Assembly (NCBI GenBank): GCA_001829415.1
Contig: MIBE01000051.1
Span: 1-38,134 of the forward strand
DNA: 38,134 nucleotides
From: Spirochaetes bacterium GWF1_51_8
Lineage (GTDB): Bacteria; Spirochaetota; Brevinematia; Brevinematales; GWF1-51-8
Direction of reading: 5' to 3'
The translations under genes and the position numbers were made by a program. Shown here piece by piece: positions 7,428-15,082 of the stretch. How positions within the stretch are numbered: position 1 is the stretch's first letter; every line of letters starts with the position of its first letter. A model generated the notes under the pieces. That model saw only the letters and a list, made by a program, of their open reading frames with translations. It ran no database searches and was not told the DNA's origin.

Positions 7428-8765
7428 ATGAACACGCAGAAACAATCCTACTTTAAGATGATTTTCAGTATCGCCCTTCCGATGATCCTTCAGGGAATGG
7501 TGAGTTACCTGCTTGTCTTTATCGATACCGCGTTCCTCGGGCAGTATAGGCTCGAGAGTCTTTCTGCGGTGAGTAACGCGATCACGCCGTTTTTCATGAT
7601 TATGTCGTTTTTCGAAGCGTTGGGGATCGGGGTCAGTATCACGATCGCGCAGAGGATGGGGTCGGGATGCCGTCTCCAGGCACAGCGTTATGCGGAAATC
7701 TCCATCTTCTTCAACCAGTTGATAGCGGTCGGCTATTTCATCTTCTGGCAGTTGGCCGCGAGGCCGTTTCTGACGCTTCTCGGGGCGGAAGGTTACATCC
7801 TCGATAAAGCGGTGTCGTATGTCCAGATACTGTCATGGTTTTTCCTTGCTTACGGGATTACAATGACCCTCGGATCGGCGTGCGCGGCGCTCGGTAAGAC
7901 GATGCCGATCATGATCTCCTCGATCATCAAATCCGTCCTGAACATCTTCCTCGACTGGGTGATGATCTTCGGGAACCTCGGTTTCCCTGAAATGGGTGTC
8001 GAGGGCGCGGCTCTCGCCACGGTGATCAGCCTCTATATCGGAAATATCGTTTTTATCATCATGGCGCTGAAGCTCCCCGTATTCAAGATCAAGCTCAAGG
8101 GTATCTTCAAGCCCGTCGCAAAGACTTACCTGAAAGTCTTCTCACTCGGGCTTCCCGCCGGGATCGATTTCATTCTCTGGACTGTCGGGCAGACCCTGAT
8201 CATCGCTATCCTGAACGGGTGGGACAAACTCGCGGCGGGCTACTACGGCATATTCAGCGTGGTGGTCAACCTTTCGCTGCACCTGTATATGGGGATCGGC
8301 GACGCGTCCATCTCGCTGATCGGACGGGCGACCGGCGCGCGCGACAACCGTGAGGCGTACCGGATAGGGAACTACGCCCTGCTCTATACGCTCATCATCT
8401 GCGCCGCGGTGTGTGTCGTGATCCTGCTCTTTCCGACCCAGATCGTCGGTCTATTTACGAAGGATGCAAGTGTCACCGCGAAGCTCGCGCCGTATACGTT
8501 CTGGTGCGTGCTGATCCTTTTCCCGAAGAGTATCAATGTTATCGGCGGGAGCGCGATCCAGGGCACCGGCGACACCCGTTGGAAAATGTACAACCAGATC
8601 GCCGGAACGATTATTATCGTGCCGATGGTCTATGTCACGATCTATCACCTCGGATGGGGACTGGGCGGACTGCTGTTCAGCGTGTTCTTCGACGAGTTCT
8701 GGCGCGGCGTCCTGAACTACTTCCGTTTCCGGCGGATCAAGCCGAGAGCGGCGGTTCCCGCATAG
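7428..8765 (+). CDS. MATE-family multidrug/metabolite exporter
   Basis: The 445-residue protein has about twelve hydrophobic segments in two similar halves, typical of the MATE (NorM/DinF) family of Na+ or H+ antiporters in the inner membrane. The first helices, IALPMILQGMVSYLLVFIDTAFLG, and the mid-protein LGLPAGIDFILW segment match MATE half starts. I chose ATG 7428, with AAGG 8-9 nt upstream; a GTG at 7419 would add three residues. Lying directly after the amylase under an operator-controlled promoter, it might export a sugar-related compound or relieve sugar stress, but its substrate cannot be read from sequence. Confidence 0.9.
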   Translation: MNTQKQSYFKMIFSIALPMILQGMVSYLLVFIDTAFLGQYRLESLSAVSNAITPFFMIMSFFEALGIGVSITIAQRMGSGCRLQAQRYAEISIFFNQLIAVGYFIFWQLAARPFLTLLGAEGYILDKAVSYVQILSWFFLAYGITMTLGSACAALGKTMPIMISSIIKSVLNIFLDWVMIFGNLGFPEMGVEGAALATVISLYIGNIVFIIMALKLPVFKIKLKGIFKPVAKTYLKVFSLGLPAGIDFILWTVGQTLIIAILNGWDKLAAGYYGIFSVVVNLSLHLYMGIGDASISLIGRATGARDNREAYRIGNYALLYTLIICAAVCVVILLFPTQIVGLFTKDASVTAKLAPYTFWCVLILFPKSINVIGGSAIQGTGDTRWKMYNQIAGTIIIVPMVYVTIYHLGWGLGGLLFSVFFDEFWRGVLNYFRFRRIKPRAAVPA

Positions 8766-8784
8766 GCATATGCTTACTTCGTTC

Positions 8785-8812
8785 TTGACATTTCAACCCC
8801 GGTCATTAGAAT
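8785..8812 (+). promoter_or_regulatory. Sigma-70 promoter before the small exported protein pair
   Basis: TTGACA (8785-8790) and TAGAAT (8807-8812) are separated by 16 bp. The next gene's AGGAGA site and ATG follow within 25 nt. Confidence 0.7.
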
Positions 8813-8835
8813 CTTCTAAAACAGAGGAGATTTCT

Positions 8836-9528
8836 ATGAAAATAACATCCGTTCTAATTTTTATCTTTTTTTGCTCGGTCTTTGTCTATTGCGAGCAGGT
8901 TAAAAACGAGTCCGAGGTGAAAAAGTCGCCGAAGGATATTGTGGACTATTTCCTGATCCTTCCCGAGGAGTCATTGGACGCATATTTTCACGGGATGAGC
9001 TTCCAGCAAAGGCTGGAATTCCTGTATATAAACGATTCGTTCGACCTGACTATCGATACAAAAAACGCCTACCTGTCGATTGTCGGAAACTACGACATGC
9101 AGACGATGAAGCAGGCCGTGACTTATTTCACCAAGGCGGATAAGAGCAGGATTATCGCCGTCTCGAAGGCGGTACCGGATATGATGTTCGGCGAGCAGGT
9201 GATCACGGTCTTCTACGAGTACAAGGATGAAAAGTTTATCGACGTCACTTCAAAAATCGTTCCCAAGCTGACCCTTCAGCTATTCGTATCGAAAGGGTAT
9301 CAATCGATGATCACGGAAGAAATAAATCAGGCGGCGAAGTTCAATATCGAACTTCCCCAGATCGGGACTGTCTGCAAGGCGACGGCGGCGGGGATATCCA
9401 AACCACTGATTGAAGAGAGCCTGTGGGATTTGGTGGACGAGATTCTCCAAAACAAGGAATTTAATATCATCGAACTGAAATGGAACAAGCAGAAGGGGAA
9501 ATTCGAGTTCGGCAAGAAATATAAATAA
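8836..9528 (+). CDS. Exported protein of unknown function, tandem paralogue 1
   Basis: The 230-residue protein begins with a hydrophobic signal sequence (MKITSVLIFIFFCSVFVYC). Cys19 could be lipidated, although Tyr before it is atypical for a lipobox. The mature part has alternating charged and aromatic residues and no family I recognise. It shares ESEVKKSPKDIVD near the N-terminus and ELKWNKQKGKFEFGKKYK at the C-terminus with the next gene. The start at 8836 follows GAGGAGA; an upstream in-frame start would run through the promoter. It is probably periplasmic or membrane-anchored. Confidence 0.8.
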   Translation: MKITSVLIFIFFCSVFVYCEQVKNESEVKKSPKDIVDYFLILPEESLDAYFHGMSFQQRLEFLYINDSFDLTIDTKNAYLSIVGNYDMQTMKQAVTYFTKADKSRIIAVSKAVPDMMFGEQVITVFYEYKDEKFIDVTSKIVPKLTLQLFVSKGYQSMITEEINQAAKFNIELPQIGTVCKATAAGISKPLIEESLWDLVDEILQNKEFNIIELKWNKQKGKFEFGKKYK

Positions 9529-9559
9529 CAATAAGAAAAGCATTATTTTGGAGGTGTGT

Positions 9560-10267
9560 ATGTATAAGAAAAGACTTTTGGTGGTAACATTTACCGTGTT
9601 ATTGATATCGTTGGTTTTCGGCGGTTACAATAAAAAAGAATCCGAGGTTAAAAAGAATCCTAAAGATATCGTGGATTTTTATGCAATCATCCCGGGACAA
9701 TATATCGACGCTTCCATCGGATCTTTGAGTTTTAAGGAACGTCTCGATTACCTTACCCCGGATGAGAATAAGAAGGTTGTGGTCGATACGAAGAACGCAT
9801 ATCTCTCTGTTTCCGCGATGCCGGGCCAATTCCCGGTCAACCAGACTATCGTCTATTTCGTGAAGTCCGATAAAACCAAAATCATTGCGGTCAGTACGAC
9901 AGGCGAGTCGGGGGAATGCGGGGAGTACTCGATCTTTAATTTTTACGAGTTCAAGAACGGCAAATTTAATTATGTCACCGATAAAGTTATTCCGAAGCTG
10001 ACAATCGACCTGTTCGCGGTAGAAAAAGACAAAAAGCAAATCACTGAAAAGATGAACCGTGCAATGGTTTACAAGATTGAGCTTCCCCAGTATGGGACGA
10101 CGTGCAAGGTGTATCCGCTTGGTATTTGCGAGATCGATAACAGTCTCGATCCTGACGAGTATTCGAAATTTCTTGATATTGAAAAGAGATTTGTCTTCGC
10201 ATATCTTGAACTGAAATGGAACAAGCAGAAAGGGAAATTTGAGTTCGGCAAGAAATACAAAAAATAA
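9560..10267 (+). CDS. Exported protein of unknown function, tandem paralogue 2
   Basis: The 235-residue protein is a paralogue of the gene 31 bp upstream. Shared blocks include ESEVKKNPKDIVD, VDTKNAYLSV, a VIPKLT-DLF segment and the C-terminal WNKQKGKFEFGKKYK block, which is almost identical at DNA level too. Its signal sequence (MYKKRLLVVTFTVLLISLVFGG) lacks the Cys found in paralogue 1, so it should be a free periplasmic protein. GGAGGT precedes the ATG at 9560. I do not recognise the family. Confidence 0.8.
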   Translation: MYKKRLLVVTFTVLLISLVFGGYNKKESEVKKNPKDIVDFYAIIPGQYIDASIGSLSFKERLDYLTPDENKKVVVDTKNAYLSVSAMPGQFPVNQTIVYFVKSDKTKIIAVSTTGESGECGEYSIFNFYEFKNGKFNYVTDKVIPKLTIDLFAVEKDKKQITEKMNRAMVYKIELPQYGTTCKVYPLGICEIDNSLDPDEYSKFLDIEKRFVFAYLELKWNKQKGKFEFGKKYKK

Positions 10268-10382
10268 CCCGCCGGGATTCCGTGAAAAACCCCATTACCC
10301 TATTTACCCGCGTGCGGTACACTATATAATATTGAAACAGACCGCCTATCACGAACGAAAATAATTATTATTGCAACTAATT

Positions 10383-10411
10383 TTGACAAAAAGACATATG
10401 CTTTATACAAT
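10383..10411 (+). promoter_or_regulatory. Sigma-70 promoter of a 97-residue protein gene
   Basis: TTGACA (10383-10388) and TACAAT (10406-10411) are separated by 17 bp in the 218-bp AT-rich spacer before the gene at 10486. Confidence 0.65.
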
Positions 10412-10485
10412 ACTTCGTAAATATTGATTTTAGGAGTGGGATGGTTTTTAAAGAGATCGAATGTTTGTTTACATAGGAGGAAGGG

Positions 10486-10779
10486 ATGTCCGGTACGCAC
10501 GTAGCGAAGAATGTGATTTCGGGGGTGTTTATCTCCTCGTCTGTGGAGCGTGAGGATAAGACGGCGAAAATCTCGGCGTCGGTGGGTTTCGTGATCTCGG
10601 AGAAACAGAGGGAAATCAGGCTGATATTTTATTTCATCGATAGACTGCATGCGAAGTATAAAAACGGGACTTATGTAGTAGATTTTGACGGCAGAAAGTC
10701 CGCGGTAGAAACGATCATTCCGGAGATCAGGAATATCATCGACCCTGAAACGGATTTTTGTGTGTTCCACTTTCATTGA
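10486..10779 (+). CDS. Small protein of unknown function
   Basis: The 97-residue protein follows a strong AGGAGG site and a consensus-like promoter, which supports a real gene. It has no signal peptide or membrane segment. The sequence suggests a small alpha/beta fold: strands around VISGVFISSS and ISASVGFVIS, a helix around REIRLIFYFIDRL, then YVVDFDG and a C-terminal FCVFHFH strand. I recognise no family. It stands alone, with a GTCACTTC/GAAGTGAC inverted repeat about 40 bp after its stop. Confidence 0.7.
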   Translation: MSGTHVAKNVISGVFISSSVEREDKTAKISASVGFVISEKQREIRLIFYFIDRLHAKYKNGTYVVDFDGRKSAVETIIPEIRNIIDPETDFCVFHFH

Positions 10780-10817
10780 GAAGCGGATAAATGGAGTTTT
10801 CTCATCCCGCTTTTATA

Positions 10818-10845
10818 GTCACTTCAATAAATCAAAGGAAGTGAC
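10818..10845. repeat. Inverted repeat, 8-bp arms
   Basis: GTCACTTC and GAAGTGAC flank a 12-nt spacer. A T-run starts about 12 nt after the right arm, too far for a classical terminator; it could be a weak terminator or a protein-binding site for the gene at 10940. Confidence 0.4.
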
Positions 10846-10891
10846 CATTGGGCTCATTTTTTAAGATATACCATTTTTACAGTTATAGATA

Positions 10892-10920
10892 TTGATAGTT
10901 TTATAAACCGCCCTTATGAT
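10892..10920 (+). promoter_or_regulatory. Sigma-70 promoter of the CPBP protease gene
   Basis: TTGATA (10892-10897) and TATGAT (10915-10920) are separated by 17 bp. The predicted start site is immediately before the GAGGTGA ribosome-binding site, giving a very short leader. Confidence 0.65.
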
Positions 10921-10939
10921 ATTCCGGTGAGGTGAATGC

Positions 10940-11758
10940 ATGCCGGAAATAAAAAAACACAATCTGATAGTAGGGATTCTCTTTATCTTACAGGCCGCGG
11001 CGGCTTTGCTCTATTTTATGTGGATACTCCGCGTCTTCCCCCAGCTCGCCGTTTCCATCCTGACTGCCGCCATCGTTTTCTATTCCGTTCAAGCCGCGCT
11101 CATTGTCGTAATAACCCTTTTACGAAAAGAACTTCTCGCACCCTCGATCTTTTTCCTGCTGATGGGCTCGACCGGTTTCTTGCCGGCGGAATGGCATATT
11201 TTCGTCGTCTACCTCTATTACTCCATAGTCCCGTATCTATTTCTGATCCTGATCGTACCGGGGTTTGAATCCGCGCGCGGTTGGCTCAAATGGGGCAAGC
11301 TCGACCGTTTATCCGCAGTCATGGTGATCGTAACGGTAATTGTTTCGAGCGGGTCGCTCGTGCTCTGGACATACCTGTTCAAGCCCGATATGAGCGGACT
11401 GTTGGAAATAATCCCGTTCGACAACATCCCTCTTCTGATCGCTCTGATACTGGGATTTTCGCTGTTTAACGCAATCGGCGAGGAAACGGTATTCCGGGGG
11501 ATACTTCAGGAAGCGCTGAAAACAGTATTCCCATTCCCTTTCGCGGCCGTAACAATCCAATGCCTGCTTTTCGGGGTATGGCATTTCTACGGCTTCCCGA
11601 GCGGTGTGAGCGGAATGGCGCTGGTTTGGTTATGGGGCGCGGCGCTCGGCTGGCTGCGTGAACGCACCGGTGGGATGCTCGCTCCGCTTCTCGCGCACTT
11701 CTTCGCGGATTTTACGATCATCCTGATCGTCGTCCTGACCCGCGGGCAGATCGGGTGA
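10940..11758 (+). CDS. CPBP (CAAX-like) intramembrane metalloprotease
   Basis: The 272-residue inner-membrane protein has about eight hydrophobic segments. Family motifs are in the C-terminal half: GEETVFRG (the EExxxR motif), then a FGVWHFYG histidine and the final LLAHFFAD histidine. These residues form the putative zinc or glutamate active site of the CPBP/Abi family, related to eukaryotic CAAX prenyl protease 2. Members process peptides or act in immunity or regulation; substrate cannot be inferred here. GAGGTGA precedes the ATG. It appears monocistronic. Confidence 0.88.
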   Translation: MPEIKKHNLIVGILFILQAAAALLYFMWILRVFPQLAVSILTAAIVFYSVQAALIVVITLLRKELLAPSIFFLLMGSTGFLPAEWHIFVVYLYYSIVPYLFLILIVPGFESARGWLKWGKLDRLSAVMVIVTVIVSSGSLVLWTYLFKPDMSGLLEIIPFDNIPLLIALILGFSLFNAIGEETVFRGILQEALKTVFPFPFAAVTIQCLLFGVWHFYGFPSGVSGMALVWLWGAALGWLRERTGGMLAPLLAHFFADFTIILIVVLTRGQIG

Positions 11759-11813
11759 AACGTGCGAAATCGCGAATGACTGAAAATCGTCTCTCTTTCT
11801 ATCCCCGCCGAAC

Positions 11814-11842
11814 TTTTCATTTTTTTCATTCCGGTGTATAAT
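11814..11842 (+). promoter_or_regulatory. Possible sigma-70 promoter of the CsgG-like gene
   Basis: TTTTCA (11814-11819) and TATAAT (11837-11842) are separated by 17 bp. The -10 box is perfect, the -35 box weak. The leader to the ATG at 11916 would be about 67 nt. Confidence 0.55.
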
Positions 11843-11915
11843 ATTGAGGGCGGTACGTTTCCATCCTGAAATTGCGGTTTTTTACCAGAACCCTAAATAC
11901 ATTCCGGAGTGTACA

Positions 11916-12995
11916 ATGAAGCGGATATTCGGTTTTATTATTACGTTATTCTTCCTCGTCTCCTGCGGCTCCCAGCACACGATCAAACAGGCGACAGAGG
12001 GCGCTGTCGACGGTATCGCGTGGAAAATCGCGTCGAAGGTCGATGCGTCCAAGGTAGTGGTCGCGGTCGCGGAATTCGAGCCGGTGCAGAAGAGCGACAA
12101 GGTCAAGGGAATTGTCAAAACGATCTCCGAGATGATGGTCGGGAAGCTCAACGACCGGGGGATCAAGGTTGTCGAGAACGCCCAGCTCAACCAGCTTGTG
12201 AAGGAAAAGAAGCTCGCGCTATCCGGGATGGTCGATACGGAATTTGCCAGCCAGATCGGCACGATGACCGGAGCGGGATATATCCTCCTCGGGAGCGTTT
12301 CGCTTGTCAGCGGGGAAATCTTTATTAACGCGCGCCTCGTGGATATTAATACCCGCGTGGTCGTAGCGACCGCGGAAGGCTCGTTCAACCTCGATGAGAT
12401 CGAGAAGCAGAACGAACCCAAGAAGCCCGCGCCCGTGGACACGCAGATGATCGCGAATACGCCGAATACGCTCCTCTGGTTCTCATGGGGCAACCTGCTC
12501 CTGAACTACCCGGTACTTGTGGGGATCGAACTGATCGATTTTAACGTTATTTTCTTCTCGCCCACGGCGAGGCTTGGGATCGGACTCGGGTTCGGCGGCG
12601 CGAAGGCTTACCTCACCGATTGGTGGTTTGTCCCGAACACTGCCGGCGCGAACGGCCTCGGGGCATTATTCCCGCTCAAGCTCTACTTCCCGCTCTATAT
12701 TCATCCCGATAAGTATGTCCGAAACGATGTCTATATCAAGGCGGAAGTCGGCGGCATCCTGTTTAACGAGGGACCGGACAAGGGCGACGCTGACGGGGAC
12801 GAGTATTTCGATATCTCGGTTGTGTTCATGTCAAAGTTCAAGCTCAGCGGGGTATCCCTGCCGATATCGGTCGGGGTGGGCGCGATCTTCGCCTCGGAAA
12901 CCGTGTCGTACAATTTCAATACTTCATGGACGATATATGCGCAGTTCAGTTTGGGAATAGGGGGATATTCAGCCGCCGAGGCTATGTCGGAATAA
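11916..12995 (+). CDS. CsgG/FlgO-like lipoprotein with C-terminal barrel-like region
   Basis: The 359-residue lipoprotein has a signal peptide ending in LVSCGS (Cys18). Residues about 45-170 resemble the CsgG/FlgO/LpoB fold: VVVAVAEFEP, SEMMVGKLNDRGIKVVENAQL, then MTGAGYILLGSVSLVSGEIFINARLVDINT. Such proteins sit at the outer membrane in secretion, flagellar or cell-wall roles. The last 160 residues are glycine/aromatic strands typical of an outer-membrane beta-barrel domain. GGAG precedes ATG 11916; an upstream in-frame start lacks a site. No curli or flagellar genes are adjacent, so its role is open. Confidence 0.85.
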   Translation: MKRIFGFIITLFFLVSCGSQHTIKQATEGAVDGIAWKIASKVDASKVVVAVAEFEPVQKSDKVKGIVKTISEMMVGKLNDRGIKVVENAQLNQLVKEKKLALSGMVDTEFASQIGTMTGAGYILLGSVSLVSGEIFINARLVDINTRVVVATAEGSFNLDEIEKQNEPKKPAPVDTQMIANTPNTLLWFSWGNLLLNYPVLVGIELIDFNVIFFSPTARLGIGLGFGGAKAYLTDWWFVPNTAGANGLGALFPLKLYFPLYIHPDKYVRNDVYIKAEVGGILFNEGPDKGDADGDEYFDISVVFMSKFKLSGVSLPISVGVGAIFASETVSYNFNTSWTIYAQFSLGIGGYSAAEAMSE

Positions 12996-13146
12996 GGAAC
13001 GGATGGCGTGAGAATATTATTAAATCGTTCAAATTGGCTATATAGTTGAAAGCGGTAAGCGTCTCACGGCTTAAATTGTGAATAAATGAGACGATGAAAA
13101 CCGGATACGGTATTTCACCGAAAAATCTTTTTTTATCGGAGTTTTT
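12996..13146 (+). other. Spacer with two inverted repeats
   Basis: CGTCTCA (13060-13066) pairs with TGAGACG (13087-13093). Nearer the next gene, CGGT-atttc-ACCG (13108-13120) is followed by a T-run at about 13127-13133, a weak terminator candidate. The ankyrin gene's GGAG site lies directly after. No convincing promoter was seen. Confidence 0.35.
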
Positions 13147-14469
13147 GTGCTAAAACAAGCGTTAATGTTCATACTATTCCTGCTCCCGGCGTTGGCGTTT
13201 CCGGCGGATAACCTGCTGGATGCCGCAAAGGAAGGCGACGTCGCGTTTATCGAGGCGTATCATGGCGCCGTCGACGCCCCGCTCGACGAAAACGGCCTGA
13301 CTGCGTTGATCTGGGCGGCATATAGCGGAAAAATCGGCCCGGTGAAGGCGTTAATCGCGAAAAAGGCGGATGTGAACGCGGTCGGCAAAGGCGGTGTCAC
13401 GGCGTTGATGATAGCGGCGGAAATGGGACATACCGAAATTTTCAATGAACTCATTGCGGCGAAGGCCGATATAGACAAATCCGCTGAAAACGGCATTACG
13501 GCGTTGATGCTTGCGGCATGTCAGCCACGCACAGACACCGTAATGGCGTTGATTGCGGCGAAGGCAGACGTGAACGCGGTTGAAAAAAACGGTGAGACCG
13601 CGCTCGATAAAGCGAAAGGATACGGAAAACAGGAAATAGTCGTGCTCCTGATGATCGCCGGAGGAAAGGCCAACGTCGCCGGAGTTGCCGGCGACGACAG
13701 TACGGCTTGGATGATTGCGGCCGAGTACGGAATTACTAACGCGATAAAATTACTGCTTGAGTCGGCCGCCGACGTGAACGAAGTTGATAAAGACGGCGAA
13801 ACGGCGTTGATGAAAGCGGCACAAAACGGACATCTAAATTTTTTTAATGTGTTGATCGACGCGAACGCGGACGTGAACGCGTCAGACAAAAACGGCATGA
13901 CTGCGTTGATGTGGGCTGCGAGATACGGACACACCGATACAGTAAAAGCATTGATTGCGGCGAAGGCGGATGTGAACGCGTCAGACAAAAACGGCAATAC
14001 TGCGTTGATGTGGGTGGCACTAAGCGGACACATCGATACAGTGAAGGCATTGATTGCGGCGAAAGCTGAGATTAACGTTTCTGTTGTATACGGCTATACG
14101 GCGTTAATGATTGCGTCGGCGAACGGACACACCGATGTCATGAAGGAGTTGATTGCGGCGAAGGCGGACGTGAACGCGACCAGCAAAGGCGGTGTAACGG
14201 CGTTAATGCTTGCGGCGTATGACGGTCACACCGATGCTGTGAAGGCGCTGATCGCGACGGAGGCGGACGTTAACGCGGTCGACAAAGACGGTTGGACGGC
14301 ATTGAAGCTCGCGTCGGCGAACGGACACACGGATGTCGTTAAGGAGTTGATTGCGGCGAAGGCGGACGTGAACATGGTGGACAAAGACGGCAAGACCGCG
14401 CTCGAATACGCGAAAGGAAAGGGCAACAAAGAGATCGTCGATCTCCTGAAGAAAGCCGGGGCGAAATAA
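13147..14469 (+). CDS. Exported ankyrin-repeat protein
   Basis: The 440-residue protein has a signal peptide (MLKQALMFILFLLPALAFPA) and twelve ankyrin units of about 33 residues, with TALMWAA...GHTDTVKALIAAKADVNA as the theme. Exported ankyrin proteins in Gram-negative bacteria are usually periplasmic scaffolds. The start is GTG 13147 with GGAG 5 nt upstream; ATG 13165 is an alternative but would shorten the signal peptide. Repeat four (residues 149-174, LDKAKGYGKQEIVVLL) looks like the C-terminal cap (LEYAKGKGNKEIVDLL) and is followed by a glycine-rich linker. This suggests two fused arrays. The DNA repeats are nearly identical and prone to unit gain or loss. Confidence 0.9.
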   Translation: MLKQALMFILFLLPALAFPADNLLDAAKEGDVAFIEAYHGAVDAPLDENGLTALIWAAYSGKIGPVKALIAKKADVNAVGKGGVTALMIAAEMGHTEIFNELIAAKADIDKSAENGITALMLAACQPRTDTVMALIAAKADVNAVEKNGETALDKAKGYGKQEIVVLLMIAGGKANVAGVAGDDSTAWMIAAEYGITNAIKLLLESAADVNEVDKDGETALMKAAQNGHLNFFNVLIDANADVNASDKNGMTALMWAARYGHTDTVKALIAAKADVNASDKNGNTALMWVALSGHIDTVKALIAAKAEINVSVVYGYTALMIASANGHTDVMKELIAAKADVNATSKGGVTALMLAAYDGHTDAVKALIATEADVNAVDKDGWTALKLASANGHTDVVKELIAAKADVNMVDKDGKTALEYAKGKGNKEIVDLLKKAGAK

Positions 14470-14524
14470 ATAGTGAAATGATGAAAGCGAGAAGAGACAA
14501 GGAAGCCGGAATACGGAGCAGGGA

Positions 14525-15073
14525 TTGAAGAAAAAGGATAAAAAACCGGTCGCCCGGAAAAAGCGCGATTGGAAGCACGCCGAGAAGTATATCATGCTTC
14601 TCATCTTCCGCATCCGCAGGAACAGGCTGACAGCGTTCATGCGCCTGATGACTAAGCTCGGGGACGGATGGCTCTGGCTCCTAATGGATATCGCTTTTTT
14701 GCTCGTGAATATCAACGCCGGGCTTGCCTTGAGTTTCGCGTCGTTGCTCCAGCTTGCGATGCATATGGTGCTGAAACGAGTCTTCACCCGCGAGCGCCCG
14801 TTTATCCGTCATAACGACATCACCAATCTCGCCATACCGCCCGACCGTTTCTCTTTCCCGTCGGGACATACCGCGGCGGCCTTCGCCGTATCGTTCGTCT
14901 TCCTCTTTTTCTATCCGCCGGTGTTCATCCCGATGGTCGTAATCGCGTCGCTGATCGCGTTTTCGAGAATCTATCTCGGGATGCATTACCCGACCGACGT
15001 CGTCGCGGGCGGCATCCTCGGTTTCCTGAGCGCGAAACTCAGCGTTTACTTTGTCCTTCTCCTGGACTTGTAG
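14525..15073 (+). CDS. PAP2-family phosphatase, membrane-bound
   Basis: The 182-residue membrane protein has the three PAP2 motifs: KRVFTRERPF, PSGHTAAAF and SRIYLGMHYPTDVVAG, with both catalytic histidines. The family dephosphorylates lipid phosphates such as undecaprenyl pyrophosphate or phosphatidic acid, with an active site facing the periplasm. The most likely start is TTG 14525 with GGAG about 7 nt before; the N-terminus is very basic, matching a cytoplasmic tail. It heads a four-gene operon; the next gene begins 9 nt after its stop. Confidence 0.87.
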   Translation: MKKKDKKPVARKKRDWKHAEKYIMLLIFRIRRNRLTAFMRLMTKLGDGWLWLLMDIAFLLVNINAGLALSFASLLQLAMHMVLKRVFTRERPFIRHNDITNLAIPPDRFSFPSGHTAAAFAVSFVFLFFYPPVFIPMVVIASLIAFSRIYLGMHYPTDVVAGGILGFLSAKLSVYFVLLLDL

Positions 15074-15082
15074 GGGCATGGC

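Noticed and set aside
13034-13050. Possible sigma-54 promoter (TTGGC...TTGAA) before the ankyrin gene
   Set aside because: The essential GC of the -12 element reads GA, and the CAC after GG is absent, so it does not meet the standard of the two sites at 34331 and 35111.
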